Shown here: in pieces, positions 13,196 through 23,439 of the stretch
How positions within the stretch are numbered: the stretch's first letter is position 1
How the letters are laid out: every line of letters starts with the position of its first letter
From: Adineta steineri
Taxonomy: Eukaryota > Rotifera > Eurotatoria > Adinetida > Adinetidae
DNA: 64,000 bases
Assembly: GCA_905250115.1 (NCBI GenBank)
Contig: CAJNOI010000071.1
Location: 124,001 to 188,000 of the forward strand
Direction: 5' to 3'
Translations under genes and position numbers: made by a program
Notes under the pieces: generated by a model
Database searches by the model: none
What the model saw: only the letters and a program-made list of their open reading frames with translations
Told to the model about the DNA's origin: nothing

Positions 13196-13209
13196 TTAAT
13201 TTATTTTAG
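13196..13209 (+). promoter_or_regulatory. Splice acceptor just upstream of the eL6 start
   Basis: A pyrimidine-rich tract ending TTATTTTAG lies 17 nt before the ATG. No donor was identified upstream. It fits either a 5'UTR intron or a spliced-leader trans-splice site, which is known in bdelloids. Confidence 0.45.
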
Positions 13210-13226
13210 AAATATAAATTCCAACA

Positions 13227-14729
13227 ATGTCTACGCCATCGGCTAAGACTGCAACATCAGGTGGTAAAGCTACCACAAAAACGACAACAACTACTGTTGT
13301 TAAAACAACCACCACAACGCAACAAACATTAGCTGGTACACGTGGTGCTGGTTCAAAAGTTCAAAAACCCCGAACAACAGCAGCTGGAAAGAAAGTTATT
13401 AATTCACATGCAAATCGTGAATTAAATAACAATGGTCTTATGCGTTTTTCACGTGGTCGTATGTTCCATCGACGTGCATTATATCGTATAAATAAATGGA
13501 AAGGTGACCAAGCCAAATTACAAGGTGATAAAACCAAAAAAACCGCTGGTAGTATTAAGAAAAGACGTTCACCAGCCCTTAAAAAGAAACCAGTTGGTGG
13601 TGATCGTAATGGAAAAGAACGTTTCGTACGATCTAAACGATTAGTATGTTGATTCGAAATTCTTTTCAATTTAGTAATTTTTTGAATAATTCTAGCCTCG
13701 TTACTATCCAACTGAAGAACGACCAAAGAAATTCTCCGTTAAACGAAAGAAATTCAGCAGTCATCCACGTCGTTTTCGATCAACACTTACACCCGGTAGT
13801 GTTGTTATTCTTGTTGCTGGTAAACATGCCGGAAAAGTAAAAAGATTCAATTGATTTTTTTTTTCATATTAATCTTAATTTATATTTATAGCGTGCCGTC
13901 GTTGTTAAACATTTATCATCTGGACTTTTATTGGTTACTGGTAAGAATTTGAATTTTATTTAGTTACAATATTAAATATTTTTTTTGCTTTAGGTCCACA
14001 TAAATTAAACGGTGTACCATTACGTCGTGTCAATCAAATTTATGTTATTGGAACAAGCACCAAAATCGATTTATCAGCAGCTAAATTAGATAATTTAGAT
14101 GATAAATTCTTCAAACGTGTTCGTCCAGCCAAGAAAAATGCTGAAAAAGATATTTTTGACTCTAAGAAAGAGGTAAATTAAAGTTTTTCTAATACTATAA
14201 CATCATAGCGGAAGATTTAAGTGCTTGTAATACACTCGAAAGCTCTTGAAATTAAATATTATGAGTATTTTCTTAACTAATCATCTATAGATTTGGATGT
14301 TTCTTAGTCAGACACTGCTGCTGTAAATCAAATTGATCGTTCATTCTATTTAATAAACATATTTACTTGTCTTTAGTTGGCTCTGATTCATAAAAAAATT
14401 AAGCCTTCTAAACAAATACTTGCCATGTTTCAGTTATGAACGAAAAAAAAACTTTTATTCTCTTTCATTCAATTGACGTAGTGTATAATTAATATTACCC
14501 TTAAGCTTGCTATAGATTTCTTTTTAAAAAATATATCGGATAATTTTTCTTTTTCTTCTCTTTCTAGAAATCACAACTTAGCGATGAACGTCGTCAAGCA
14601 CAACGTACTACCGATGCTGTTGTTCTTAATGCTATCAAAGCTAATGCTGACTCACGTCTTCTTCGTAAATATCTTAAGAGCCGTTTTCAACTTTGGAACG
14701 GTGTTTTACCACACAAATTACGATTCTAA
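13227..14729 (+). CDS. RPL6: 60S ribosomal protein L6 (eL6)
   Basis: Five exons (13227-13643, 13696-13836, 13892-13940, 13994-14172, 14568-14729) give 315 aa. After a Thr/Lys-rich N-terminal extension come the eL6 motifs [73 protein letters not shown] and the ending [10 protein letters not shown]. It is a structural component of the large ribosomal subunit. Splice phases and motif order match throughout, so the model is firm. Introns 1-3 are 50-55 nt, while intron 4 is 395 nt, which is out of proportion. The N-terminal run of KTTTTT is longer and more Thr-rich than in vertebrates. It lies between a divergent RhoGAP and a same-strand ankyrin gene. Confidence 0.97.
14173..14567 (+). other. Long intron 4 of eL6
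   Basis: 395 nt, against 50-55 nt for the other introns of this gene. Ribosomal-protein introns often host snoRNAs. I see no C/D pair (RTGATGA...CTGA). A GGCT...AGCC foldback near 14387-14410, followed by an ACA, is the only H/ACA-like hint and is weak. Confidence 0.3.
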
Positions 14730-15183
14730 GGAAATTAAATTAAAAACAAAAGAATAATAAAACAAAAAACAACAATATTAACAACAAATTATGATCATCG
14801 TAATATAAATATCGTTTACATATTATCGTTTTTGTTGTTTTTTGTTTTGATTTCATAATGATGAGAAACTACTTTTTCTATTTCATAGAAAAACTATGAA
14901 AAGAAAAAATAAATAAAAATAAAAATTCTAAAAAAAATTTTTGAATATTATCATTTTCTTTATTTTTAACTGTGTTTTTTTTCATCTCTTGTTTGTTAGG
15001 AACAGCAGTTGACACTTACTGGAACAAACACTTCTTGATTTCTTTTTTTACTTTCTCTCTTTTTCTTCTTCTCTTTTTCTCTTTCTCATTTTTACAGTCA
15101 GAATTGAGTTTTAAAGTGAATTAGAAGGTGAGAAACATAAGTATAATTTCATACACACATACAAATCCGTTTCTTTTTTTATC
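14730..15183. other. Intergenic region
   Basis: 3' flank of eL6 (AATAAA-like signals near 14908-14920) and leader of the ankyrin gene, with a long CT-rich stretch at about 15036-15095. No gene seen. Confidence 0.6.
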
Positions 15184-16476
15184 ATGGATGAAATCTATCC
15201 GTTCATACCTTTACCAAAAACTCCTTCGGTACGTTCACGTCCGCCATCAACTGATGGTTCATCAAGGAGTATGAATAGATTAGGTCGTGATGTTATTCAA
15301 CATTCTCTCTTGTATTGTCTTGAAAAAGGTTATTTTTGTTTAATTCGTTATTTACTGGATTCAAGTATATGCGATGCAAGAGAACGCGATAGTGAAGGTC
15401 GAACTGGTCTGATCTATTGTTGTTTTATCGATGATGACTGTTGGGCACGAAATACAGCCATGACATTACTTGAAAAAGGTGCTCAAATAGCTGATCAAGA
15501 TCAATATGGACTTAATGCATTGCATTATGCTATAATAACTCAACGAACAATTCTTATACGATTATATCTCGATTCAATTGATTTTGATTTAAATCAATCA
15601 GCAGATATACATGGTAATACATGTTTACATTATGCTTGTTCAACTGGTAATGTTAATATTCTTCGAACTATTTTAAATGCAATGAAACATTATTCAATTG
15701 ATTTAACAATTAAAAATCATGCTGGTTTAACTGCATATGATTTAGCATGTCAATTAGATTGTCAACGATGTCAAAATTTATTACGAAATGAAATGACATT
15801 ACAAGAACGTGCAAATCTACGAAAACCATTAATTAAGCCAATGAGAATAGATCGACGTCTTTCAATATCAGATCAAATACATTCATTAACATCACCGTCA
15901 CCTAGTGATAATTCAGTTGTATCTGTTCCTTTCTATGTATCAAGTTCAACAAATCTACGTAAACGTCATGATAGTACATATACACTTAAGAATGAAAATT
16001 ATCGTTATCCATCAGCAAAATTAATAAATCCAATTGAATTACGTACAATGACATTTAAACGTAATGAGCATCTTGATGCATTACTTGTTAAACATGTTAA
16101 AAATCGTGCTGATTTAGCACCATCAATATTTTCAAGTGCAAGTGAAGTTTTTAATTCATCATCTATATTTACAAGTCCAAGTGATATTTTTAATTCACCA
16201 TCAACATCATCATGGCGTGAAGATGTACCAAAAATTTTCGATCAATTACAAATCTTAAGATCACGTTCATATAAAAAAACTGTTCATCCACCTTTAAGTA
16301 GAGAAATATCACATGATTTGATTGAACGTATGTCTCGTATGAGTGAATTTGATCGTAGTAGATCTCAAACGATATCAGTACAACAAATGCCAACAGATGG
16401 ATTACAAAAAGTTGTTCGAAAACAACGAACGAATTTAGCTAGTGTTAGAGCATTTAGTAGAACAAAAAAGACTTGA
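15184..16476 (+). CDS. Ankyrin-repeat protein
   Basis: A single uninterrupted exon of 430 aa from ATG (MDEIYPFIPL). Residues about 35-205 form four to five ankyrin repeats: GRTGLIYCCFIDD, YGLNALHYAIITQRT, HGNTCLHYACSTGNVN and AGLTAYDLACQLDC carry the G-x-T/N-x-LHYA signature. The C-terminal half is Ser/Thr-rich and probably disordered, with a local duplication around 16130-16200 (SSASEVFNSS / TSPSDIFNSP). No catalytic domain or membrane helix is seen. The repeats mediate protein contacts; the partner cannot be inferred. The stop is only 68 bp before the next gene on the same strand, and a splice-acceptor-like tract lies between, suggesting a bicistronic unit. Confidence 0.85.
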   Translation: MDEIYPFIPLPKTPSVRSRPPSTDGSSRSMNRLGRDVIQHSLLYCLEKGYFCLIRYLLDSSICDARERDSEGRTGLIYCCFIDDDCWARNTAMTLLEKGAQIADQDQYGLNALHYAIITQRTILIRLYLDSIDFDLNQSADIHGNTCLHYACSTGNVNILRTILNAMKHYSIDLTIKNHAGLTAYDLACQLDCQRCQNLLRNEMTLQERANLRKPLIKPMRIDRRLSISDQIHSLTSPSPSDNSVVSVPFYVSSSTNLRKRHDSTYTLKNENYRYPSAKLINPIELRTMTFKRNEHLDALLVKHVKNRADLAPSIFSSASEVFNSSSIFTSPSDIFNSPSTSSWREDVPKIFDQLQILRSRSYKKTVHPPLSREISHDLIERMSRMSEFDRSRSQTISVQQMPTDGLQKVVRKQRTNLASVRAFSRTKKT

Positions 16477-16501
16477 TATTATTTTGTATTTGTTTGAGTG
16501 T

Positions 16502-16516
16502 TGTTTTTTTTTCTAG
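16502..16516 (+). promoter_or_regulatory. Probable trans-splice acceptor between two close genes
   Basis: Poly-T tract ending TTCTAG inside the 68-bp gap between the ankyrin stop and the sterol reductase ATG, 28 nt before that ATG. The gap is too short for a normal promoter, which favours spliced-leader trans-splicing of a polycistronic transcript. Confidence 0.5.
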
Positions 16517-16544
16517 ATACAAATAAAAAGAAAAGAAAAGAAAT

Positions 16545-17648
16545 ATGACAATTAAATCTGAATCCGTATGGAATTATGTTGAACCACCATCAATTGATGG
16601 TCTTATAAAAGTGACTGGTTATTTTCTTAGTTATTTTATATGTCTATTTCTTGCATCAAGATTTTTACCAAGTATTACTGCTAAAAGTCCAAAGAAAACA
16701 TATCAATTAACTGGTCTTCTTCTATATTTAATATTAACAGTTTTAATTCCCATTGGTTATTATACAAATAATCTATCATTACTTTTTATCATCAGAAATT
16801 ATATATCATTTTTTATCGTAATAAATATTTTTGCAATTTTATTTAGCTTATATCTTTTTAAAAGATCAGAAGCTGTACGAACTGCTCCAAATGCAAATCG
16901 TCCAATTGATTATTGGCATGGTCGTGAAAAAGATCCGATGTTATTTGGTGTTGATTTAAAAGTTTTTTTCTATCAACCAAGTCTTTTAGGATTAGCATTA
17001 GTTAATTTAAGTTTAGCTGAAGCTCAATTAACTTTATATGGTGCATTTACACCAGGAATGATTTGTTATCAAGTTTTTTGGTATCTCTATTTATTAACAC
17101 ATTATATTCGGGAAGATTTCATGTTATGGACATTTGATATTATTGAAGATCATTTTGGCTTTATGCTTGTTTGGGGTGATCTTATTTATGTACCATTTCT
17201 TTATAGTATTGCTGGATGGTTTGTTGCTGATAATGTTCAACAACCTTTATCAATGACTTGGATGGCTTGCACATTAATTCTTCATTTTACTGGTCATTAT
17301 ATATTTCGTGAATCAAATTGGCAAAAATTTGATGTAAGAAAATATGGTTCCGATGTTAAAATTTGGGGAAAAAAAGTTCAACTTCTTGAAGGGCGTCTTC
17401 TCTTATCAGGTTTTTGGGGTATTGGTAGACATTTAAATTACACCGGTGAAATTCTTTTATATTTATCAATTGCATTATGTTCTGGTACAATATCATATGT
17501 TCCGTACATATTACCTTTTTCACTTTTTATTCTTTTATCACAACGTGCCAGCCGTGATGATCAACGTTGTCGAAAGAAATATGGTGATAAAACATGGAAT
17601 CGTTATTGTCAACATGCAAAATTTCGTATGATTCCATTTATTTATTAA
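16545..17648 (+). CDS. Delta(14)-sterol reductase-like protein (ERG4/ERG24 family)
   Basis: A single exon of 367 aa with about eight hydrophobic segments. Family signatures are strong in the C-terminal half: REDFMLWTFDIIEDHFGFM, VWGDLIYVPFLYS, GHYIFRESNWQK, LLSGFWGIGRHLNYTGE and the terminal KYGDKTWNRYCQ...RMIPFIY. These match TM7SF2 and the membrane half of lamin-B receptor; no Tudor or nuclear domain is present. The enzymes use NADPH to reduce the C14-C15 double bond of sterol intermediates in the ER. HLNYTGE replaces the usual HPNYLGD-type motif, so substrate use may differ. A delta7 or delta24(28) reductase is possible but less like it. The gene starts 68 bp after the ankyrin gene, and the leader shows a trans-splice-like acceptor. 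Confidence 0.88.
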   Translation: MTIKSESVWNYVEPPSIDGLIKVTGYFLSYFICLFLASRFLPSITAKSPKKTYQLTGLLLYLILTVLIPIGYYTNNLSLLFIIRNYISFFIVINIFAILFSLYLFKRSEAVRTAPNANRPIDYWHGREKDPMLFGVDLKVFFYQPSLLGLALVNLSLAEAQLTLYGAFTPGMICYQVFWYLYLLTHYIREDFMLWTFDIIEDHFGFMLVWGDLIYVPFLYSIAGWFVADNVQQPLSMTWMACTLILHFTGHYIFRESNWQKFDVRKYGSDVKIWGKKVQLLEGRLLLSGFWGIGRHLNYTGEILLYLSIALCSGTISYVPYILPFSLFILLSQRASRDDQRCRKKYGDKTWNRYCQHAKFRMIPFIY

Positions 17649-17720
17649 ACAAAACAAACTCTAATTATTCACAAAAAAAAACAAAACTGTGATTGTCTTT
17701 CTTTCTTACTTACTTTTTTT

Positions 17721-18753
17721 TTATACTAAATAAATTTCATTAATTGGTCTTAATAAACTTATTATAGATAGTGTACGAAAAATAAATATATATAAAATTG
17801 GATCGAATAAATACGATAATAATTGAGTATAATATACAATCATTCGAATTTGTTTATATTCAGTTGGTATATGTAATAATATTAAAAGTAAAATGTTAAA
17901 ACAAGACCAAATAAGAATAATATAAGATGAATATTGAAATCGAGTTTTTTCTTCTAATAGATCAATTGAAAATATTTTCGATATTCGATTTTTAATACTT
18001 ATCATGTATTGTCGATGAGATATTATTAATATGATAAATGGTATAATACAAATAAATGTTAATATAAAGAATGTATATGAATAATTATATGTATAATTTA
18101 CAATGCAAATTTGTAAAGTTTTATCATATTTAATTGATGCCCATTCATTACTTATACTTGGTAATGTAAATAAACATAAACACATAAAAATAAATATAAG
18201 TAAATAGAAAATTCGTTGATATGTTATTGTTTGCCAATAATTTTCGAGTAGAAAACAAAAATGCCAAAGAAGATATAAACATATTATTAAATGTAAATGA
18301 AAAACTGTTAAAACATGTAGAAAAAAACCTTGATAAATACAAATATTCGTTGAATTTATAATTAAATTTGGATAAAATTTTGGAAATATATATACTAATC
18401 CTAAACAGAACCAATTTGTTATTAATAAACATATTACTAATAGAAGACTAAATGAATGAATTTTTTTATGTAAAATTTCTTTTTTCTCAACACTGTAATT
18501 CGATATTAATGAAGACTGTTTATCAAATGTTTCTTCATTTAATGATGATGTATCACCTATAATTTGAAAAAAAGCATAACTTTATTTCTATAACTTTCAA
18601 AATCGACTAACTTGAATTTATCTTTTTAGAACATTGGTTTATAAAGATATATTTATAATCAAACATTGTTGTAATGAAAAATATGACATGAAGAAGAAGA
18701 TTGACAAATAAATATGATAAACCGATGATCATGATTAATTCATTGTCATTCAT
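17721..18753 (-). CDS. Rhodopsin-like seven-helix receptor, atypical
   Basis: Two exons (18753-18612, 18556-17721) joined by a 55-nt intron give about 325 aa from MNDNELIMIIG. Hydrophobic segments follow in GPCR spacing: one before residue 35, then a 40-residue Ser-rich loop, LLLVICLLITNWFCLGLVY, an ICIYQGFFLHVLTVFHLHL helix, IFYLLIFIFMCLCLFTLP, TFFILTFICIIPFIILII, IILIWSCFNILLLILL and a last helix with SYLFDPILYIF. DPILYIF matches the NPxxY motif of helix 7 with Asp for Asn, a variant found in many class A receptors. A clear DRY box after helix 3 is missing (LENYW instead). An N-glycosylation sequon lies at NST in the extracellular loop. Ligand unknown; bdelloids have many such lineage-specific receptors. 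Seven helices are inferred by eye. Confidence 0.65.
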
Positions 18754-20858
18754 TTGATTTATAGATATATATGTATGTGTCTAGAAATGATAAGGTATTA
18801 TCTACAATAGAGATGAAAAAAATATCTCGTTTCTCATATAATATATAAATAGCAAGTGTTCCCATGTGAGATATCATTTTCTTTTCGATATAAGCCCTGA
18901 TCATAATAAATAAGGATAGAAAAAAGAAACTGATTAGATTCGATTTGTTATTGTTTATAATAATAATAATCGATATTATTAATCAAAAGGTGTATTTTGT
19001 TTCTAATTATTATTAGTATGTGACATAGGGGAAAACAGTGTGCATGAAAAATTTGTAAACAACTTTCATTCAAATATAAATAAAACTAGAATATGTGACT
19101 CTATGGTTTGAAAATTGAGTAACGCATGAGTAATTATTTCCACTTCTTCGTCGTTTTCTACAACTATCAATTATATTTACAAAAACAACTATCATTCGTT
19201 TTTATTTTTACTTTCTTATTTATAATCCCAAAGAAGATGTACGAACACAATTTAATCTACAAATCTTCTGAGAATTACACTTTCCTATCGTGATTACTTT
19301 ACCTTTATATTTTTAGATATTTTAACAAGTACTAACACCTATAGATATTAATCAAATAACATTTAAACGAAAGAAAATCATTACCTTTCAATCAGAATAA
19401 TAAAATATTCGAAAAGAAAAGGAAAAGGTTGTTGTTAGGTAGTTTCTTTTTTATTATTATTATTAGTGTTGTTATGGGAAGAGTATCGATGTTCGTTATT
19501 TTTTTATTACGATTCTCTTTATGATAGGAAGGTATAGAGAAATGAAAAAGGTATGTAGAATCATAAAAATGAAATAATTTACTTCTATGTGAACATTAAC
19601 AAGTATTATATTAATGTCTACATTTTTTTTCACTTTGCCTCAAACAAAAAAAAAGAACCTTTTGAAAGAAGAAGAAGAAGAAAAAAGACTAAAGTGGACC
19701 TTTCGACATACTTGACAAACCTTGAACTCTGAAAAGTAGGAAATTGCATTACTACTGTATATGATATCATTATTCTTTTCTATCATCATTAACACTTTAA
19801 GATAAGTACTAGAAATAGTGCATGTTGTTCATCACTTATACATAATCTAAAGATATGTGATATAAGACTATTTATAAATAGATATGCATGACGTAATCAT
19901 TGAGAAGAATATTTATAAAGGTGAATATATATTGTTTTTCTTTGCAAGGTAAAATTTATTAGTAATGTACACATCATTTATTGAATTCGATAGAATATTA
20001 TTATTTACATAACTTTGTTTATCTTTATTAAATTAATCAACGAATGAAATAAGATTAACAAGTATTATAAATTAATAGCTTCAGTGATGATATATAGAAT
20101 CAATCGATTCGATAAGAAATGTATCATAAAAAACAGTTTTTTGTTAAGGCTATTTTTCTATGTGAATTATCCAATAAATAGTCATATAATAATGATTTTA
20201 ACGATATGACACACAGACAATGAGTCAGACAATATTAAGTACTGGCTGTCTCATGGACCAAGTATATGATGTGATAGATCAATAATGATAGACAGTACGA
20301 ATATTCGATGATCATTTGACACGAGATATACATATTTTATTGATGAGGGAAGTTTAGTCCTTATTGATAAACACAGAAAGATCAGAGAGTGCATGTAATT
20401 ACTGAACCTATATTGTAAATCAATATTAAGAGAAATTCAAGTATATGATTTTTAAATAGAAAAAACACTTCAACGAAATCAAAAATGATTATTGACCTTC
20501 AGATGTCTGCTGACTAATACTTAGAAAAATAAGAGTTAATCAAACAAGTATATTTATTTAAAAAGGGTACAAATTAAATGACCAATAAAAGGTGAGCATG
20601 GATCAAGGGGTAAAGAGCGAAACCTGGAATCCAAAACAGTTTTCTGGAATCCTCGGAAATTCGGAGTTCGTTCTTTCCCCCTTGGTATAGATGCAGTTAA
20701 TAACAAAACTATTGGGAGACAGTTTTTAATGATGGAGAAAATATTAAGTTTTGCGTCATAGTCAAACTATTTGATGGAATAGAAATTTTATTGAAGCAAA
20801 AAATTTATAATGATTGCTGGTAGATTAAATAAACAAAAGCAAAATATATATATATATA
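18754..20858. other. Intergenic region
   Basis: 2.1 kb upstream of the receptor and downstream of the F-box gene. It is AT-rich, with a GAA run near 19668-19683 and an inverted repeat at 20608-20687. No coding exon recognised. Confidence 0.55.
20608..20687. repeat. Imperfect inverted repeat with GC-rich interior
   Basis: CAAGGGGTAAAGAGCGAAAC on the left pairs with GTTCGTTCTTTCCCCCTTG on the right with two or three mismatches. The interior repeats CTGGAATCC twice. It could be a foldback element or a degraded transposon end. Confidence 0.5.
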
Positions 20859-22403
20859 TTAAAATGAACATGTCATATTTTGTAAATGCCAGGATTGTGT
20901 ATCTCGTCCAAGAGCACAATATTCACTATCAAGTCGCATTATTGTACCATTAATACGTAATTGATTATTGCATTGTGATTCAGCTTTAATATTCCATACA
21001 TTTGATGAAAGAAGATAATCTTTTCCTTGTCCACCTTCATTATCATTATCACCAGATATAAGTGTAGCTGGTAGAGTAACACTAAATGAAACATTTTTTC
21101 TTTCATTTAAAACAACAATATCAATTAGGAATAGATCATTAATTGTTCCTTTAAAAATGCCTGTTTTCCAATTAAATTTCGGTAATTCATGTAATTCCGG
21201 TCCTAATTCTTTCGCCATATCTGTTATACGTAGAAGTTCAATAAGACGTGTATTCGAATTTATTAATCGACAATTAAGAAATCGATGTCGAAGAAATATT
21301 GTTGTCATATTTCGAAAACAAATAAAAACTGATACTTCAATATCATTTGATTTTGGAAAATGATTTGGTATCATCATATGTGATAAAGATTTATTATTTG
21401 TTAATGTTGTTAAACGAAGACCAGTAAAAAATAATTCATGAAATGATAAATAATTTATATTAAAAACAAGAAAAGCAAATGATTTATCTTGTTCATAATA
21501 ACCTATTAAAAGGTCATCTTCATTTGATAATCTTGATATACGAATAGACGATTTAATATCATTTGTTAATGATATTGATTTTTTTTCAAATAAATTCCAA
21601 TCGAACGTATATTCATGTAATAATGATTGAATTTGTTGTGTATGTTGAATAGGTTTTTGTGTTACATCAGATAATTGTTCATTTTCTTTTGGTAAACGTG
21701 TACGATTTGGACGTGTATTGATATTAATTGAAACAATAGAAAAAAGACGAAGATAACGTACACGTGTTAATAATTCCGGTTTTGTAATTTCAAACCAACG
21801 AATTGACATACTTACTTCAAAAAATTTGATTGTTTCACATTTTTGAGACCAAATTACATTATGTTTATCATCACAAAATGCAAGAAGAAATTTAAATTGT
21901 TGAGAGAATTTTGTAAATATTTTTTCATAATTAGGTATACCAGTATAGGATTTTAATACATCAAATTTAGTAGAAAAAAGAGTTTTTAATTGTGTATTTA
22001 TTTGTTGATTTAAATATGCTTGTATACGTTGTTTATTTGTCAATGTTGATGTTACTTGATGAAGACCATAGGAAAATACTAATGAACGCCAAAGACTTTC
22101 ATCTTGTGAGATTGAATGCCTAATATAAGAGAGAAAAAAATGAGTAAAGATATTAGGTAAAGAATATATTTACCATCGTCGACAAATAATACCGATTTTA
22201 AGTAAATCAATGGGTGATAAATAACGAAATATATATAGAAGTATGTCATCGGGTAATTCATTAATTTCAATTTTTTTCGGAACTACATAACGAGGTTTGG
22301 TAGCATTTGGTAAAGGAAATATTGTCGTCTTTTTATTTGTAGTCGTACTATTTATAGATTGATTTGAAGACGTACTACGTCTAATTGGTTTTAAATGCGA
22401 CAT
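20859..22403 (-). CDS. F-box protein
   Basis: Two exons (22403-22174, 22119-20859) with a 54-nt intron splitting the Trp codon of the F-box give 496 aa. Residues about 50-92 form the F-box: LPDDILLYIFRYLSPIDLL, then CRRWHSISQDESLWRSLV. F-boxes bind SKP1 and make the protein a substrate adaptor of an SCF ubiquitin ligase. The remaining ~400 residues lack obvious WD40, LRR or Kelch repeats. They contain a long beta-rich stretch and an acidic GDNDNEGGQGKD loop near residue 450. Substrate unknown. The gene diverges from ATP-citrate lyase across a 1-kb gap. The stop sits beside an (AT)n run at about 20845-20861. Confidence 0.82.
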
Positions 22404-23439
22404 TTTTCAAAACAAAATAACTTCTTTATTTTCTTTTAAGTTCATTTCATTTCATTTCTTATGTTTACTCGTTGGCAACGATTTCTCTACATTCATTCTA
22501 TATCTACAGATGGCATAAGTCGACATACTAATATAGTTAATTTTTTAAACAAGAGCTTATAGATACAATTTGGAAAGAATTGGTTTCATTTTTTTAGCCG
22601 TACTTTATACAGGTATTTTCATATGTGTAATGTTAAAATAAGATGACGTTGTATATAAATATATAATTATGCACTTTAATCTTTACTCCGGTACATTGCA
22701 TCGCTGTATAATATAACAGCTATTATACTATGAGTCTCTCTCTACATTCTCTTTCACCTGTTTTGATATGCCTATACTGTTATCGCTCTTATTATCGTAA
22801 TATATCGTCATAAAAAGATAGTTATTGATCATAAGCGAAGGACAATAGAATGAAATAGGAGCGTAATATGGATATAACTTATATTTTTTCTATTGTTTAA
22901 GGTAAACTTCGGAAGCGGGGGAAGGACTCTTAGCTACCCTTCCCCAAATTCATACGCCTCCCGAGAACACTTTATTTTTCGGATACGGTTTGTGCATTCC
23001 GTATTTTACCCACAGCTCTCTATCATTGTTTTTGTACTTAACGTGATGCCCACGCCACAGTCACCTTATTATTTTCACCTACACACACATATATCTTTTC
23101 TATTATTTACATGTTAAGATCGAAATATTCTCTTTCTATTCTGAATAAACTAAAGATGTCTTCTTTAGTCGACACATAGACAACATCTTAATAGAATATT
23201 TCCATGCGATTTATTTTTTTTCTTCTTTCATTCTACAATCTTTGATGAGTCATATTCGGGTTTTAGGCAAGATGTTAATTTCTTTCTATTGTCATTTTTC
23301 AGTCGAGTGTTGTTCAATAAAACAAATTATTGTTTCTCTTATTCCGTCCGATATGTAAATGTTGCCAATCACTTATAAGACTATTCTTTTCTAAGATTGT
23401 GATTGTACTTATCTTTTATTTTTCAGATCAACTATAAAC
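22404..23439. other. Intergenic region between divergent genes
   Basis: Shared promoter interval of the F-box gene (-) and ATP-citrate lyase (+). A locally GC-rich patch at about 22910-23000 contains a foldback GGGGAAGG...CCTTCCCC (about 22918-22946). A splice acceptor TTTTTCAG ends at 23426, 13 nt before the lyase ATG, so a 5'UTR exon or spliced leader is likely. Confidence 0.55.

Larger units (their letters stand above)
11441..13226. other. Intergenic region between divergent genes
   Basis: 1.8 kb between the divergent starts of the RhoGAP and eL6. It holds GAA and ACAT/CA microsatellites (about 12121-12143 and 11946-11970), a CRE-like palindrome at 12177 and one short ATG frame at 12188-12373. 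Otherwise AT-rich with nothing recognisable. Confidence 0.6.

Noticed and set aside
13361..13726. 121-aa minus-strand frame over eL6
   Set aside because: It lies antisense to a certain ribosomal protein exon; it is a shadow.
18148..18432. 94-aa minus-strand frame in the receptor gene
   Set aside because: Wrong frame relative to the two-exon receptor model, which explains the same DNA with membrane helices.
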